DNA of 31,166 nt from a virus. Each line of letters opens with the position of its first letter. The first letter of the stretch is position 1. The notes under the pieces were generated by a model, which was not told the origin of the DNA, did no database searches, and saw only the letters and a list, made by a program, of their open reading frames with translations. Below are positions 6,420-13,997 of the stretch, in pieces. The stretch is taken from the IMG/VR virus record IMGVR_UViG_3300044715_000234, positions 1 through 31,166 of that record. One strand, 5' to 3'. The position numbers and the translations under genes are program-made.

Positions 6420-9232
6420 TTAGGTTCGGGTATGTCCAGAATGGTGTTCAGCGGTTTGCTGAGTGGACTGAAGAGTCTGGGCTTGTATGCGAAGACGATT
6501 TGCTTGATGCCGTCAATCTTTTGATTGGGGCTAAGGCTCCTGTTAAGTGTTCTTGGGTCGGGTATTTGATGGAAGCGTCTGTTGATACTCCTGTGCAGGC
6601 GTGGGGGACTATCAATAAGGCATTGAAGTGGTGTAATGGTGTTGAGTTGGTTCGTTGTACGCCACCGTTGATTGAGTATGACGAGTTTTCGGAACCTGAA
6701 GAGGATCTGCTTGAGAAAGCAACTTTTAGTTCACGATCTGAAGCAGGCAGATATGCCGCCCAACAGCGTTGGAAGAACCATGCGAAACAAGAAACGCTGT
6801 TAACTCCAACCGATGATGTTTCTTTGGCACAAAAAACTGGTCAACCAATTACATGGTTGCTTCCTGCTACACGGGATATGCGGTTAAAAGGTTTGTTAAG
6901 TAGTTTGGCTCCTCATTTTATTGCTACTGGTGTGTCAGTCCAAGATTTTGACTCTGTGTTGGGTGATCCAGCAATTAAACCGTTGATTAAATATTTGGAA
7001 GATAAAGGTATTGTTGATATACCAGATTTTTATAGTTCTGAGGGTGCGACTAATGCTGAGTTGGTTGCTCACGGGTTAATTGTTTCGGCGATGCAAGACC
7101 TTGCTTTGAAGATGAGGTCTAGCAGTTTGGATGTTGACCGAAGCAAATCGTTCAATCAGGCAATTCAGATCGCTACTGATGGTTTTCCAACAGTCAACAT
7201 GGGTATTACCGCTTTTGAGATGATGATGGATGAGGGCGGTCGTTACAAGACACAGTTTGAGGCTGGTGATTCTGGTGGATATTTTAGTCCAGATTTGCGG
7301 GCGGCTTTTGAATCTAGCGTGTTGGGTTTACATCCTGACATGGATGCGACTAAGCGTCCCGTGTATGGCACTATGCAGACCTCAACAAGTTTAAAAACAA
7401 GTGAAGATGCTCAAATGTACGGTGGCATTGTTTTGCAGTTAAAGAATAATGTTCGGGATCGGACAACTGTTGCTTACAACGATTCGTTGGGTATGGCGAC
7501 AAGAACTGCTCCAGCAAACAGTGTTAAAGATGATTCTGGTGGCATGTTTCGTACTGGCATGATTACGGAACCGTTTTTTTATGTTGAGGCTCAGATTCAT
7601 GGTGGTGTCAACATGGATGATGTTGATGCTGTTTGGATTCACAATTTTACGGGTGTAGATGCTGAGGCTCCTCGTCGTGTAAGGGAAGCGTTGGATGCGA
7701 ATGGGTACACGGATGTTCCTGTGTTGCGTGTGGGCGTGGACGAACCTGTGGAGAAAGCGAAGTTCAGTTCACGAAGTGAGGCAGGTAGGTATGCGGCTCA
7801 CATTAGGTGGATGAATGAGCGTGGTATGACTCCGATGACCGCCGACCAGTGGAATGCACAGAACTCTGGTGGTTCGGAGCGCATGCGAAAGATTAAAAGC
7901 ATGCAAGCGGATGTTTCTAAGCGACTTAAAAACTTGAATGATGTTTTGGTTAAGTCTGGTTTGGCATCTGAGGGAATGTGGAACCAAGGAAGATTAGATA
8001 GTAATGGTGATTTAAAGTATGTTGTTGTTGATCCTAAAGATTGGGATAAGACCAGCGTTCCTGAGGTAAGTAAAAGTCCGATGGCGGCATGGCTTGTTGA
8101 AGTAGACATAAAAAACCCAGAGAGTCCTTTTGCAACATATCAAGTTCCTAATGCTGAGGTCATGGCTTTGATGGAGGATGTTAAAACTTTAGGTTCGTTA
8201 ATTGAAGAAGAAGTTCAAGAGCGGATCAACGCACAAAATATTCGTTTGGCAACTGGAGCAGAAGCATCCCGTGACTTTACTTTAAAAATTGTTAACGCCC
8301 AGAGAGTGATAACGCATTACGAAACAATCACTTCCAGATTTTTGAATGATTTCATCACTTTTAAAGCAGATCCGAATGACCCAACACCAAAATTTCAACA
8401 ATATGTTAAGTCAGGTCAACCTAAAATGATTGGGAGCCTTGTTGATTATGCCCCAAGTTTGGGAGAATTTATTGAAAGTAATAACAGTGCTGACGAAAAA
8501 GTTTTGCTTTCTGCTTTAATAGAAAAAACGCGATCTTCTGTTCTTGAATTAAACCAATTAGGATTTGAGCAGAACACTTCGGCAAAATATCGGCGTGAAG
8601 TTTTGGCTGAAATTCGTTCTTTCGGTGCTGACGAAGGTACTCCTTATGAAATTGTTACTGGTTTCAATTTCCCGAATGGGGCACCTGTAGAAGTCCGTAT
8701 TGCTGATGCGATGCAAAATTTACCAACGGCATGGATTGACAATTTAAAAACTTACACGCAAACAAAAACTACGCATAGAGTGTTAAGAGCAAAAACTGTT
8801 AACGAAATGCAATCAGGGTACATTGAAGCGAATCATATAATTCAAACTTCGGCAAATGCTCAGACTGCTTTTGTTATCCACGAATTGGTTCATGCTGTTG
8901 AAGCGTCAAGCCCAGTCATGCGAGCAATGGTTCATTCTTTTGGTGTCAATAGAAGAGTCGGTAATTTTAGACCTTCAGAAGAAAAGTTTGGTAGCACTTT
9001 TGCTCAAAGGTTACAAACTGGGATTTGGGAAGAATCTGGGCGATCTGGTTTCGTTGAAGATAGTTATTTTGATAAGTATTCTGGGCGTGTGTACGGCGGG
9101 TTCGCGTATTCTGCTCACGAACAGTTGACTACGGGGACAGATTATTCGTTGTTTGTCAATACGATTCGTCCGCATGACCGTATTGACTCGGATCAGTTGA
9201 CTTTTACATTAGGAATGTGGGCTTCAGCATGA
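6416..9232 (+). CDS. Double-tagged protein: DUF3626-like domain plus HExxH zincin-like domain
   Basis: At 938 residues this looks like two effector units in one chain. Residues 1-95 form an N-terminal domain related to that of the 9229 protein. The first tag is at 100-124. Residues 130-440 resemble DUF3626: PDMDATKRPVYGTMQ, then an LQLKNNVRDRTTVAYNDS core and VEAQIHGGV. That family is of uncertain activity and possibly ADP-ribosyltransferase-like. The second tag starts near 444 and is followed by a metallopeptidase-like domain with HELVH at 822-826 and a C-terminal KYSGRVYGGFAYSAHEQLTTG stretch similar to the 4713 protein. ATG 6416 overlaps the previous stop. The DUF3626 match is by recall and moderate at best. 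Confidence 0.65.
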   Translation: MIRFGYVQNGVQRFAEWTEESGLVCEDDLLDAVNLLIGAKAPVKCSWVGYLMEASVDTPVQAWGTINKALKWCNGVELVRCTPPLIEYDEFSEPEEDLLEKATFSSRSEAGRYAAQQRWKNHAKQETLLTPTDDVSLAQKTGQPITWLLPATRDMRLKGLLSSLAPHFIATGVSVQDFDSVLGDPAIKPLIKYLEDKGIVDIPDFYSSEGATNAELVAHGLIVSAMQDLALKMRSSSLDVDRSKSFNQAIQIATDGFPTVNMGITAFEMMMDEGGRYKTQFEAGDSGGYFSPDLRAAFESSVLGLHPDMDATKRPVYGTMQTSTSLKTSEDAQMYGGIVLQLKNNVRDRTTVAYNDSLGMATRTAPANSVKDDSGGMFRTGMITEPFFYVEAQIHGGVNMDDVDAVWIHNFTGVDAEAPRRVREALDANGYTDVPVLRVGVDEPVEKAKFSSRSEAGRYAAHIRWMNERGMTPMTADQWNAQNSGGSERMRKIKSMQADVSKRLKNLNDVLVKSGLASEGMWNQGRLDSNGDLKYVVVDPKDWDKTSVPEVSKSPMAAWLVEVDIKNPESPFATYQVPNAEVMALMEDVKTLGSLIEEEVQERINAQNIRLATGAEASRDFTLKIVNAQRVITHYETITSRFLNDFITFKADPNDPTPKFQQYVKSGQPKMIGSLVDYAPSLGEFIESNNSADEKVLLSALIEKTRSSVLELNQLGFEQNTSAKYRREVLAEIRSFGADEGTPYEIVTGFNFPNGAPVEVRIADAMQNLPTAWIDNLKTYTQTKTTHRVLRAKTVNEMQSGYIEANHIIQTSANAQTAFVIHELVHAVEASSPVMRAMVHSFGVNRRVGNFRPSEEKFGSTFAQRLQTGIWEESGRSGFVEDSYFDKYSGRVYGGFAYSAHEQLTTGTDYSLFVNTIRPHDRIDSDQLTFTLGMWASA
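6713..6787 (+). repeat. Tag copy 2 (AAQQRWKNHAK type)
   Basis: Residues 100-124 of the 6416 protein: EKATFSSRSEAGRYAAQQRW, then KNHAK. It closely matches copy 4 in the 9229 gene. It precedes the DUF3626-like domain. Confidence 0.9.
7749..7863 (+). repeat. Tag copy 3 (AAHIRWM type), internal
   Basis: The second copy within the 6416 protein, near residues 445-482: EKAKFSSRSEAGRYAAHIRW, then MNERGMTPMTADQW. It stands between the DUF3626-like and zincin-like domains, at the junction expected if two tag-effector genes fused. Confidence 0.9.
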
Positions 9233-10203
9233 AATTAGATTGGTTGACCGTTGACGGTGACAGTATTTCGTGGGATAACGGGGTGGTTGATGCCCCGCAA
9301 GAGTTTTTGGACAATGTGGACTTTCTGGTTGATGCGAAGGTTCGTGTTCGGTCGCCTCGGTTTTATTTTGCTGAGGAGGTTGCTGGTATGGACACGATGT
9401 TGGGGGCTTTGTTGACGATTGAGTTTTTGTTGGATGTTTTGGGTGTTGGTTTGGTTGAGGCTCCGATGCCGTTTGGGGTGTCGGATGTTTTTGTGACTGA
9501 TAATCACGATGTGTTTGATGGTTCGGGTGAGTTTGAGAAGGCTATGTCTCGGAGTGAAGCGGGCAGGTATGCGGCGGAACAGCGTTGGAAGAACCATGCG
9601 AAGAAGGTTGATCCTGTTCGGGTGCTTGATCCGCAGTATCAGAAAGTTGCTGATCGGATTAACGCTGGTACAAAATCAGTAACTGATGCTGGTTTCCAAA
9701 TTGAAATAATCAATTCTCCTGAAGATCGGCAACGCATATTGGAGATGCATACAAAATTTAAAGATTTTGTTGTTGAACAAAGGAATTTGTGGCGAGATAC
9801 AAAAGGAAAAGAAGGTAAATATTTTTCTGATAGAACAATTTCTGGTCTTCAGTTAATGACAACTTCTATAAAAAGGGGAGCAACACGAGGGACAACAATT
9901 GTTGTTCACGATGGATCATTAGTTGCTGGTGCCGCTCTTGCTCATATTCAGACAAACAGTATGGCTGATGGTAAACCTATGTCAATTTGGCTTATGGGGT
10001 CGGCTCATATAGTTGAAGGTGCTGGTTCTGCTATGTATGGCGCGCTTTTGAAATGGGGTCAATCTCAAGGTGTTACATCTATTGAATTAGATCCGTTACC
10101 TGATGCTAAAACTTTTTGGCAGACAAAAATGAGAATGATTTGGACTGGTGAAGAAATGGTTTATTCTGATAGCAAAATTGGAATGATTGGGGCGTTGAAA
10201 TGA
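9229..10203 (+). CDS. Tagged protein with GNAT acetyltransferase-like domain
   Basis: This protein has 324 residues. Residues 1-95 form an N-terminal domain related to that of the 6416 protein (compare FLDNVDFLVDAK with LLDAVNLLIGAK, and GVGLVEAPMP with GVELVRCTPP). The tag copy is at 103-125. Residues 130-324 look like a GNAT fold: a beta strand pair (TTIVVHDGSLVAGAALAHIQ), then the acetyl-CoA loop region EGAGSAMYGALLKWGQ near 262-277, and SIELDPLP..KTFWQTKM at the end. It would acetylate an unknown amine target. ATG 9229 overlaps the previous stop. Base composition changes sharply after the tag. Confidence 0.7.
   Translation: MKLDWLTVDGDSISWDNGVVDAPQEFLDNVDFLVDAKVRVRSPRFYFAEEVAGMDTMLGALLTIEFLLDVLGVGLVEAPMPFGVSDVFVTDNHDVFDGSGEFEKAMSRSEAGRYAAEQRWKNHAKKVDPVRVLDPQYQKVADRINAGTKSVTDAGFQIEIINSPEDRQRILEMHTKFKDFVVEQRNLWRDTKGKEGKYFSDRTISGLQLMTTSIKRGATRGTTIVVHDGSLVAGAALAHIQTNSMADGKPMSIWLMGSAHIVEGAGSAMYGALLKWGQSQGVTSIELDPLPDAKTFWQTKMRMIWTGEEMVYSDSKIGMIGALK
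9535..9606 (+). repeat. Tag copy 4 (AAEQRWKNHAK type, shortened)
   Basis: Residues 103-125 of the 9229 protein: EKAMSRSEAGRYAAEQRW, then KNHAKK. The KFSS portion of the other copies is reduced to MS, so the conserved core is SRSEAGRYAA..RW. Just downstream the coding strand changes from A-poor to A-rich. Confidence 0.9.
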
Positions 10204-11279
10204 TCGGGTCGTTGGATGATATGGATGATGCGATGCCTGATCTATTGGATTGGCTTCGTTCTAATGTTGAGTTTGAGAAAGCAAAGTTCAGTTCTCGTAG
10301 TGAGGCTGGGAAGTATGCGGCTCATATTAGGTGGATGAACCAGAGGGGTATGACTCCGTTGTCTGCTGAGGCTTGGACGGCTAGTCAGAGTGCTGATGCG
10401 ACACCTGTTGTTACGGCTCCGACTGTACCGTCACGGTTTACTGCTACTGGTATGTGGTGGGATGCACAACCGCCCGCTCTTGCTTCTATGAAAGATGCGA
10501 TCACATGGTTGCAGGATAAATGGGGTGGCACAACAAAAGATCAACGGCGTAGATTCAGAGTAAAACTGAATGCTATGGGAAGTAACCCCAAAACGGATCA
10601 TTTGGCTCAAGCGTATGCCATTGCAATGGATAACTTGTTTAAATTTGCACCTATCGTGGCGGAAACTATTGAAGAAGTAGTTTGGGATGAAAATCAAATA
10701 CGGAATTCGTGGGGTCAGGCTAGTCGTGATGGTCACAGTCTAAATTTCATTGCAAGCACTTTTGTACAAACTTTGATACAGCCAGATGGAACAGTTATCC
10801 CTTCGGAGCAATATGCGTTGTTTGCAAAAGAACAAGCATTTTCAACGGGGTTCAAATCTTCAAGGTCGCTGAGTAGCACTTTTTATCACGAGTTTGGGCA
10901 CCACATTGGGTTTGCCGCTGGTAATAAAGCGTTGTACGGCGATGTTAAAGAAGTTAGACCATCCTTGTATGCGGATTCAGATGATCGTAAAAAGTACAAT
11001 CGTGAACTTGCCAAATTGATTAGCCCGATTCTTAAAGAGCATTACGGAGATGAAAGTCGTGCAAGAATTGAACTTGATGATAAAGCGCAATATAAAATAC
11101 GGGGAAAAATAGAAGAAGACATATCCAAATATGCTTTGACTAACTACGACGAATTGGTTGCGGAATCAGCGGCACAGTATTTTGCCGCCAAATTTGAACC
11201 TGACCAACCGCCAGCGTCACCGTTAGCAATCAAAATTGTTGAGACATTATTGAATTACATAGAAGGAGAGAACAAATGA
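10200..11279 (+). CDS. Tagged protein with zincin metallopeptidase domain
   Basis: This protein has 359 residues. The tag begins at residue 26, so almost nothing precedes it. The C-terminal domain has STFYHEFGHHIGF with HEFGH at 230-234. Near 317-325 comes NYDELVAESAAQYFAAKF, whose glutamates are placed like the third zinc ligand of gluzincin-type enzymes. This is the most convincing of the three HExxH domains in the block. It is probably a peptidase acting on an unknown host or virion protein. ATG 10200 overlaps the previous stop (ATGA). It is followed by two small genes that may be linked in function. Confidence 0.75.
   Translation: MIGSLDDMDDAMPDLLDWLRSNVEFEKAKFSSRSEAGKYAAHIRWMNQRGMTPLSAEAWTASQSADATPVVTAPTVPSRFTATGMWWDAQPPALASMKDAITWLQDKWGGTTKDQRRRFRVKLNAMGSNPKTDHLAQAYAIAMDNLFKFAPIVAETIEEVVWDENQIRNSWGQASRDGHSLNFIASTFVQTLIQPDGTVIPSEQYALFAKEQAFSTGFKSSRSLSSTFYHEFGHHIGFAAGNKALYGDVKEVRPSLYADSDDRKKYNRELAKLISPILKEHYGDESRARIELDDKAQYKIRGKIEEDISKYALTNYDELVAESAAQYFAAKFEPDQPPASPLAIKIVETLLNYIEGENK
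10275..10385 (+). repeat. Tag copy 5 (AAHIRWM type), near N-terminus
   Basis: Residues 26-62 of the 10200 protein: EKAKFSSRSEAGKYAAHIRW, then MNQRGMTPLSAEAW. This copy shows that the tag can work near the N-terminus without a large preceding domain. Confidence 0.9.
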
Positions 11280-11512
11280 CTGAGGGTTTAACGATCTGTT
11301 GGGCTTGTAAGCACTTGCGAGCAGATTCAGCCGTTGTTGACGGTTGGATGGTTTCCACATGCGACGCTTTCCCTGACGGTATTCCGATCAAGATCTTTAT
11401 TGATGGGTTTGACCATCGGAAAGAATTTGGTGGCGATAACGGGGTACGCTTTGAACCGATAACGGTTGATATGGGCGTTGAGGCTCTAAAAATAGTTGAG
11501 GAGTTGTCGTGA
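11276..11512 (+). CDS. Small Cys-containing hypothetical protein (78 aa)
   Basis: The protein begins with a CWACKH C-x2-C pair, followed by CDAFPDGIPIKI and DHRKEFGGDNGVRFEP. I recall this C-x2-C / CDAFP.GIP / DHR..GDNG.RFE pattern from small uncharacterised bacterial and phage proteins. The three Cys and nearby His could bind a metal. Its function is unknown. Because it lies between two tagged effector genes and is co-translated with the zincin gene (ATGA overlap), it is a positional candidate for an accessory or immunity protein. Confidence 0.65.
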   Translation: MTEGLTICWACKHLRADSAVVDGWMVSTCDAFPDGIPIKIFIDGFDHRKEFGGDNGVRFEPITVDMGVEALKIVEELS

Positions 11513-11691
11513 TTTTGATTGCAATGGTTGATAATGCGAAGGTGTTTGACATTGAAGACGATGATCCGATGTTCGGCAAGCGTGTTGTTCTGGAGCGTGG
11601 CGGTGTTCAGAGTGCCCCGATCTTGTTGGAGAATGTGGTTACGAAAATGTCTATGAGCAAGTGGGAATGGATCAACCCCCCTACTAAATAA
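11509..11691 (+). CDS. Small hypothetical protein (60 aa)
   Basis: I do not recognise this protein. It appears to be a small mostly beta protein (AKVFDIEDDDPMFGKRVVLERGG, then APILLENVV). The start is GTG 11509, which overlaps the previous stop (GTGA) and has GAGGAG at 11498-11503; ATG 11524 is the alternative. It is followed by 30 bases before the protease/kinase gene. That gap contains CGGGTTTA, which also occurs in the spacers of promoters P1 and P3, but without a -35 box. Confidence 0.55.
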   Translation: MILIAMVDNAKVFDIEDDDPMFGKRVVLERGGVQSAPILLENVVTKMSMSKWEWINPPTK

Positions 11692-11721
11692 TGCTTATCG
11701 GGTTTACTGTAAGGTGACCGC

Positions 11722-13731
11722 ATGCATACACACGAAATAGACCAGTGGATTAACGGCGATCTGGCGTGGGAAGATTTGTCTGTTGAAGCGCAACGAAGTG
11801 TTGATGCTGATGCGATGAAGGCTGAACCTGTCGCCGAAATGGAACTGGTTCACAAGTCGGTTGCTGAGAAGCGATTCACTTTGGGTCCGTGGTATATCCC
11901 TAATCGGTTGGATGCTCATAATGAGTGGACGGACGCTGACGAGTTGCAGGCTGGTTTGTGGGATTATGTTCGTAAGGGTGATCGTGGTATCCGTTTACAG
12001 CACAATCGTGACATTGTGGCTGGTGAATGGGTTGAGGCTATGCAACTGCCTGTACCGATGCGAATGCAGAAAGCGGCTGACGGCGGGGATGTTGAATATC
12101 CTGAGGGGACAGTGTTTTTGGGTGTTGTTTGGAAGCAGTGGGCGTGGGATCTGGTGAAGAACGGCAAAATTAAAGGTTTTTCTATTGGTGGTTCGTCGGC
12201 TCGTCTGCCAATTGAGCCTGTTTCTAAGGCTGTCGGGTTCAAACCGATGTTTATTCCTGCGTTGATTCGGGTTTCAGGTAAGTCTTTTGCTGTCCGTCCA
12301 GATGGTGGAGGGGTTCGGGTTTCGTCGGGTTCTGATGCTGTTGTGTTTGATCCGTATCGGGCTGATGTGGTTGCTAAGTCTGTTTCTGGAGCGCAGTTTG
12401 CTGATGCGAAGACGATGGTGGCGATTTCTAAAGCGATCTTGACTGGCAATGTTGATGCTGGAATGTGGGCTGATACTGGGGTTTCGTGGGTTTTTGTTAA
12501 GGCTAAGTTCAGTTCTCGTTCTGAGGCGGCTCGTTACGCCGCTCATATTCGTTGGGCTACTGAACGAGGTGAAACCCCGATGGGTGCGGGCGAGTTTTCG
12601 GAACAAATTAAGTCGTCTGCGGATTATGCGATGATGAATTTGAAGAAAAATCGTGATGCTTTGGCTTCCAAGATGGAGTTTCCGCATAACGATCTTCCTG
12701 TTGGTCCGTTGGGTTTGCCAACTTCTCCTGCTGGTAAGTCTTTGTTTAACACTTCTCCGTCGCTTGGCGGGCATGTTGATTTTGACGCTATGGGCAAGTA
12801 CATGATGGATCGTTTAGATCAACCGAACATGGGTTTTGGTAAGGCGGGGTTGCCTACAGAAGCACCGTATGATGTTCTTCGTCGTTTTATGACTCCTGAA
12901 CGGCGGGCTTTGCACGATGCGATCGTTGACGCTCATTTGGCTGGCAAAACGGCTAGAGATGATACCCCCGAATACACTTGGCTTGGTGGTGGTGGTGCTT
13001 CTGGTAAAACCAGCATTTTGGAATCTGGTGCCGCTAGTGTTCCGACCCGTGTTTTGAAGAATGGTTCGGCTGTACCAAGTGGTGATATGCACTCTGTTGA
13101 GATCAATGCTGACGAAATCAAAGATTTGTTACCAGAGTTTTTGGCGTTGACAAAGGGTGGGGAAAAAAGGGTTTATGTCACTGCTGACGGTAGAGAAAAG
13201 CCTTATGAATTGGGTCGTTCAACTGAGCGGGCACGATTTGTTGCGGCTGGTTTTACTCACGAAGAGTCGTCTATCCTTGCGAAGCGTATTAACTCCGAGG
13301 CTATGTACAGAGGTTTGGACATTGTGATGGATGGTACTGCTGACGGCAAACCGGGGGCACAAGCGAAGAAGGTTGCTGTGGCTCAAGCAAACGGCTATAA
13401 AACTCGTTTGATTATGGTGACTATCCCTACCGAAGTGGCTATTGTTCGTTCTAATGAGCGAGGTATTACTTCGGGGCGTAAGGTTCCTGAGTTCGCTTTG
13501 CGTGACGCTCATGTTGGGGCTTCGGCAAGATTTTTGGAAACGGCACCGCTGTATGACTCTTTTGAGGCTTATGATAACTCAGGGCGACCGCCACAAAAAT
13601 TTGTAAGTAAGAGTACCAAGGGTGGTCGGGTTACTATTCAAAATAAAGCCCTGTATGATGCTTTCTTAGCGAAGGCTGGCGAAAGTTTGGGCGAGTCAAC
13701 AGCAAGGGATGAACCGTGGACATTAGCGTAA
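11722..13731 (+). CDS. XkdF-like prohead protease fused through the tag to a zeta-toxin-like kinase
   Basis: At 669 residues this is far longer than a normal prohead protease. Residues 43-205 resemble the XkdF/phage serine protease group, with LQHNRDIVAGEWVEAM around H94 and GFSIGGSS around S154 as likely active-site segments. Tag copy 6 lies at 259-290. From about 390 onward comes a zeta-toxin-type P-loop kinase: Walker A GGASGKTS at 424-431, INADEIKDLLPEF, GLDIVMDGTADG, and RSNERGITSGRKVP. Zeta toxins phosphorylate UDP-N-acetylglucosamine, which blocks wall synthesis. I infer that the protease matures the head and may free the kinase from the tag. AAGGTG precedes ATG 11722. Confidence 0.8.
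   Translation: MHTHEIDQWINGDLAWEDLSVEAQRSVDADAMKAEPVAEMELVHKSVAEKRFTLGPWYIPNRLDAHNEWTDADELQAGLWDYVRKGDRGIRLQHNRDIVAGEWVEAMQLPVPMRMQKAADGGDVEYPEGTVFLGVVWKQWAWDLVKNGKIKGFSIGGSSARLPIEPVSKAVGFKPMFIPALIRVSGKSFAVRPDGGGVRVSSGSDAVVFDPYRADVVAKSVSGAQFADAKTMVAISKAILTGNVDAGMWADTGVSWVFVKAKFSSRSEAARYAAHIRWATERGETPMGAGEFSEQIKSSADYAMMNLKKNRDALASKMEFPHNDLPVGPLGLPTSPAGKSLFNTSPSLGGHVDFDAMGKYMMDRLDQPNMGFGKAGLPTEAPYDVLRRFMTPERRALHDAIVDAHLAGKTARDDTPEYTWLGGGGASGKTSILESGAASVPTRVLKNGSAVPSGDMHSVEINADEIKDLLPEFLALTKGGEKRVYVTADGREKPYELGRSTERARFVAAGFTHEESSILAKRINSEAMYRGLDIVMDGTADGKPGAQAKKVAVAQANGYKTRLIMVTIPTEVAIVRSNERGITSGRKVPEFALRDAHVGASARFLETAPLYDSFEAYDNSGRPPQKFVSKSTKGGRVTIQNKALYDAFLAKAGESLGESTARDEPWTLA
12496..12600 (+). 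repeat. Tag copy 6 (AAHIRW type) between protease and kinase
   Basis: Residues 259-293 of the 11722 protein: VKAKFSSRSEAARYAAHIRW, then ATERGETPMGAGEF. It is the only copy with EAA in place of EAG. It separates the protease from the kinase domain. Confidence 0.9.
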
Positions 13732-13997
13732 ACCGTATTAGCCGTTTGATGCAGGCTATTGTTTTGGGCGAGGACGCTGAGGCGTTATGCGAATCGCCTG
13801 AGGAGTTGCAGATTCTTCCGCAGTTGCGTGAGGAGTGCCAGTTTGAAGATGGAATGATTTTGGATTTCCAGAATGATTCTGTGGATGCGAATGCTTGGGA
13901 TTGTGCTGGGTTTGATCGTGATGCTTGGGAAGCGGCGGGGATGCCTGACGATGCTTGGGCGTTTGTGAAGCCGTATGTATCAGAGGCTTGGGCTTGA
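13716..13997 (+). CDS. Small acidic Trp-repeat protein (93 aa)
   Basis: I do not recognise the family. The first half is acidic and helical. The second half repeats an [NDE]AW unit (ANAWDCAGFD, RDAWEAAGMPD, DAWAFVK, SEAW). The start is GTG 13716, with AAGGG at 13704-13708; it overlaps the kinase gene by 16 bases. Because it is acidic, about the size of an epsilon antitoxin, and coupled to the zeta-like gene, it could be a neutralising partner. I see no sequence match to epsilon, so this rests on position alone. Confidence 0.6.
   Translation: MDISVNRISRLMQAIVLGEDAEALCESPEELQILPQLREECQFEDGMILDFQNDSVDANAWDCAGFDRDAWEAAGMPDDAWAFVKPYVSEAWA

Noticed and set aside
11692-11721. A fourth TTGACA-class promoter before the protease/kinase gene
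   Set aside because: CGGGTTTA matches the conserved spacer, but there is no TTGACA box and the gap is only 30 bases.
12274-12774. Open frame of 166 codons on the - strand
   Set aside because: It lies opposite the protease/kinase gene, whose protein features are clear. The antisense product is a low-complexity Arg/Ser/Asn string.
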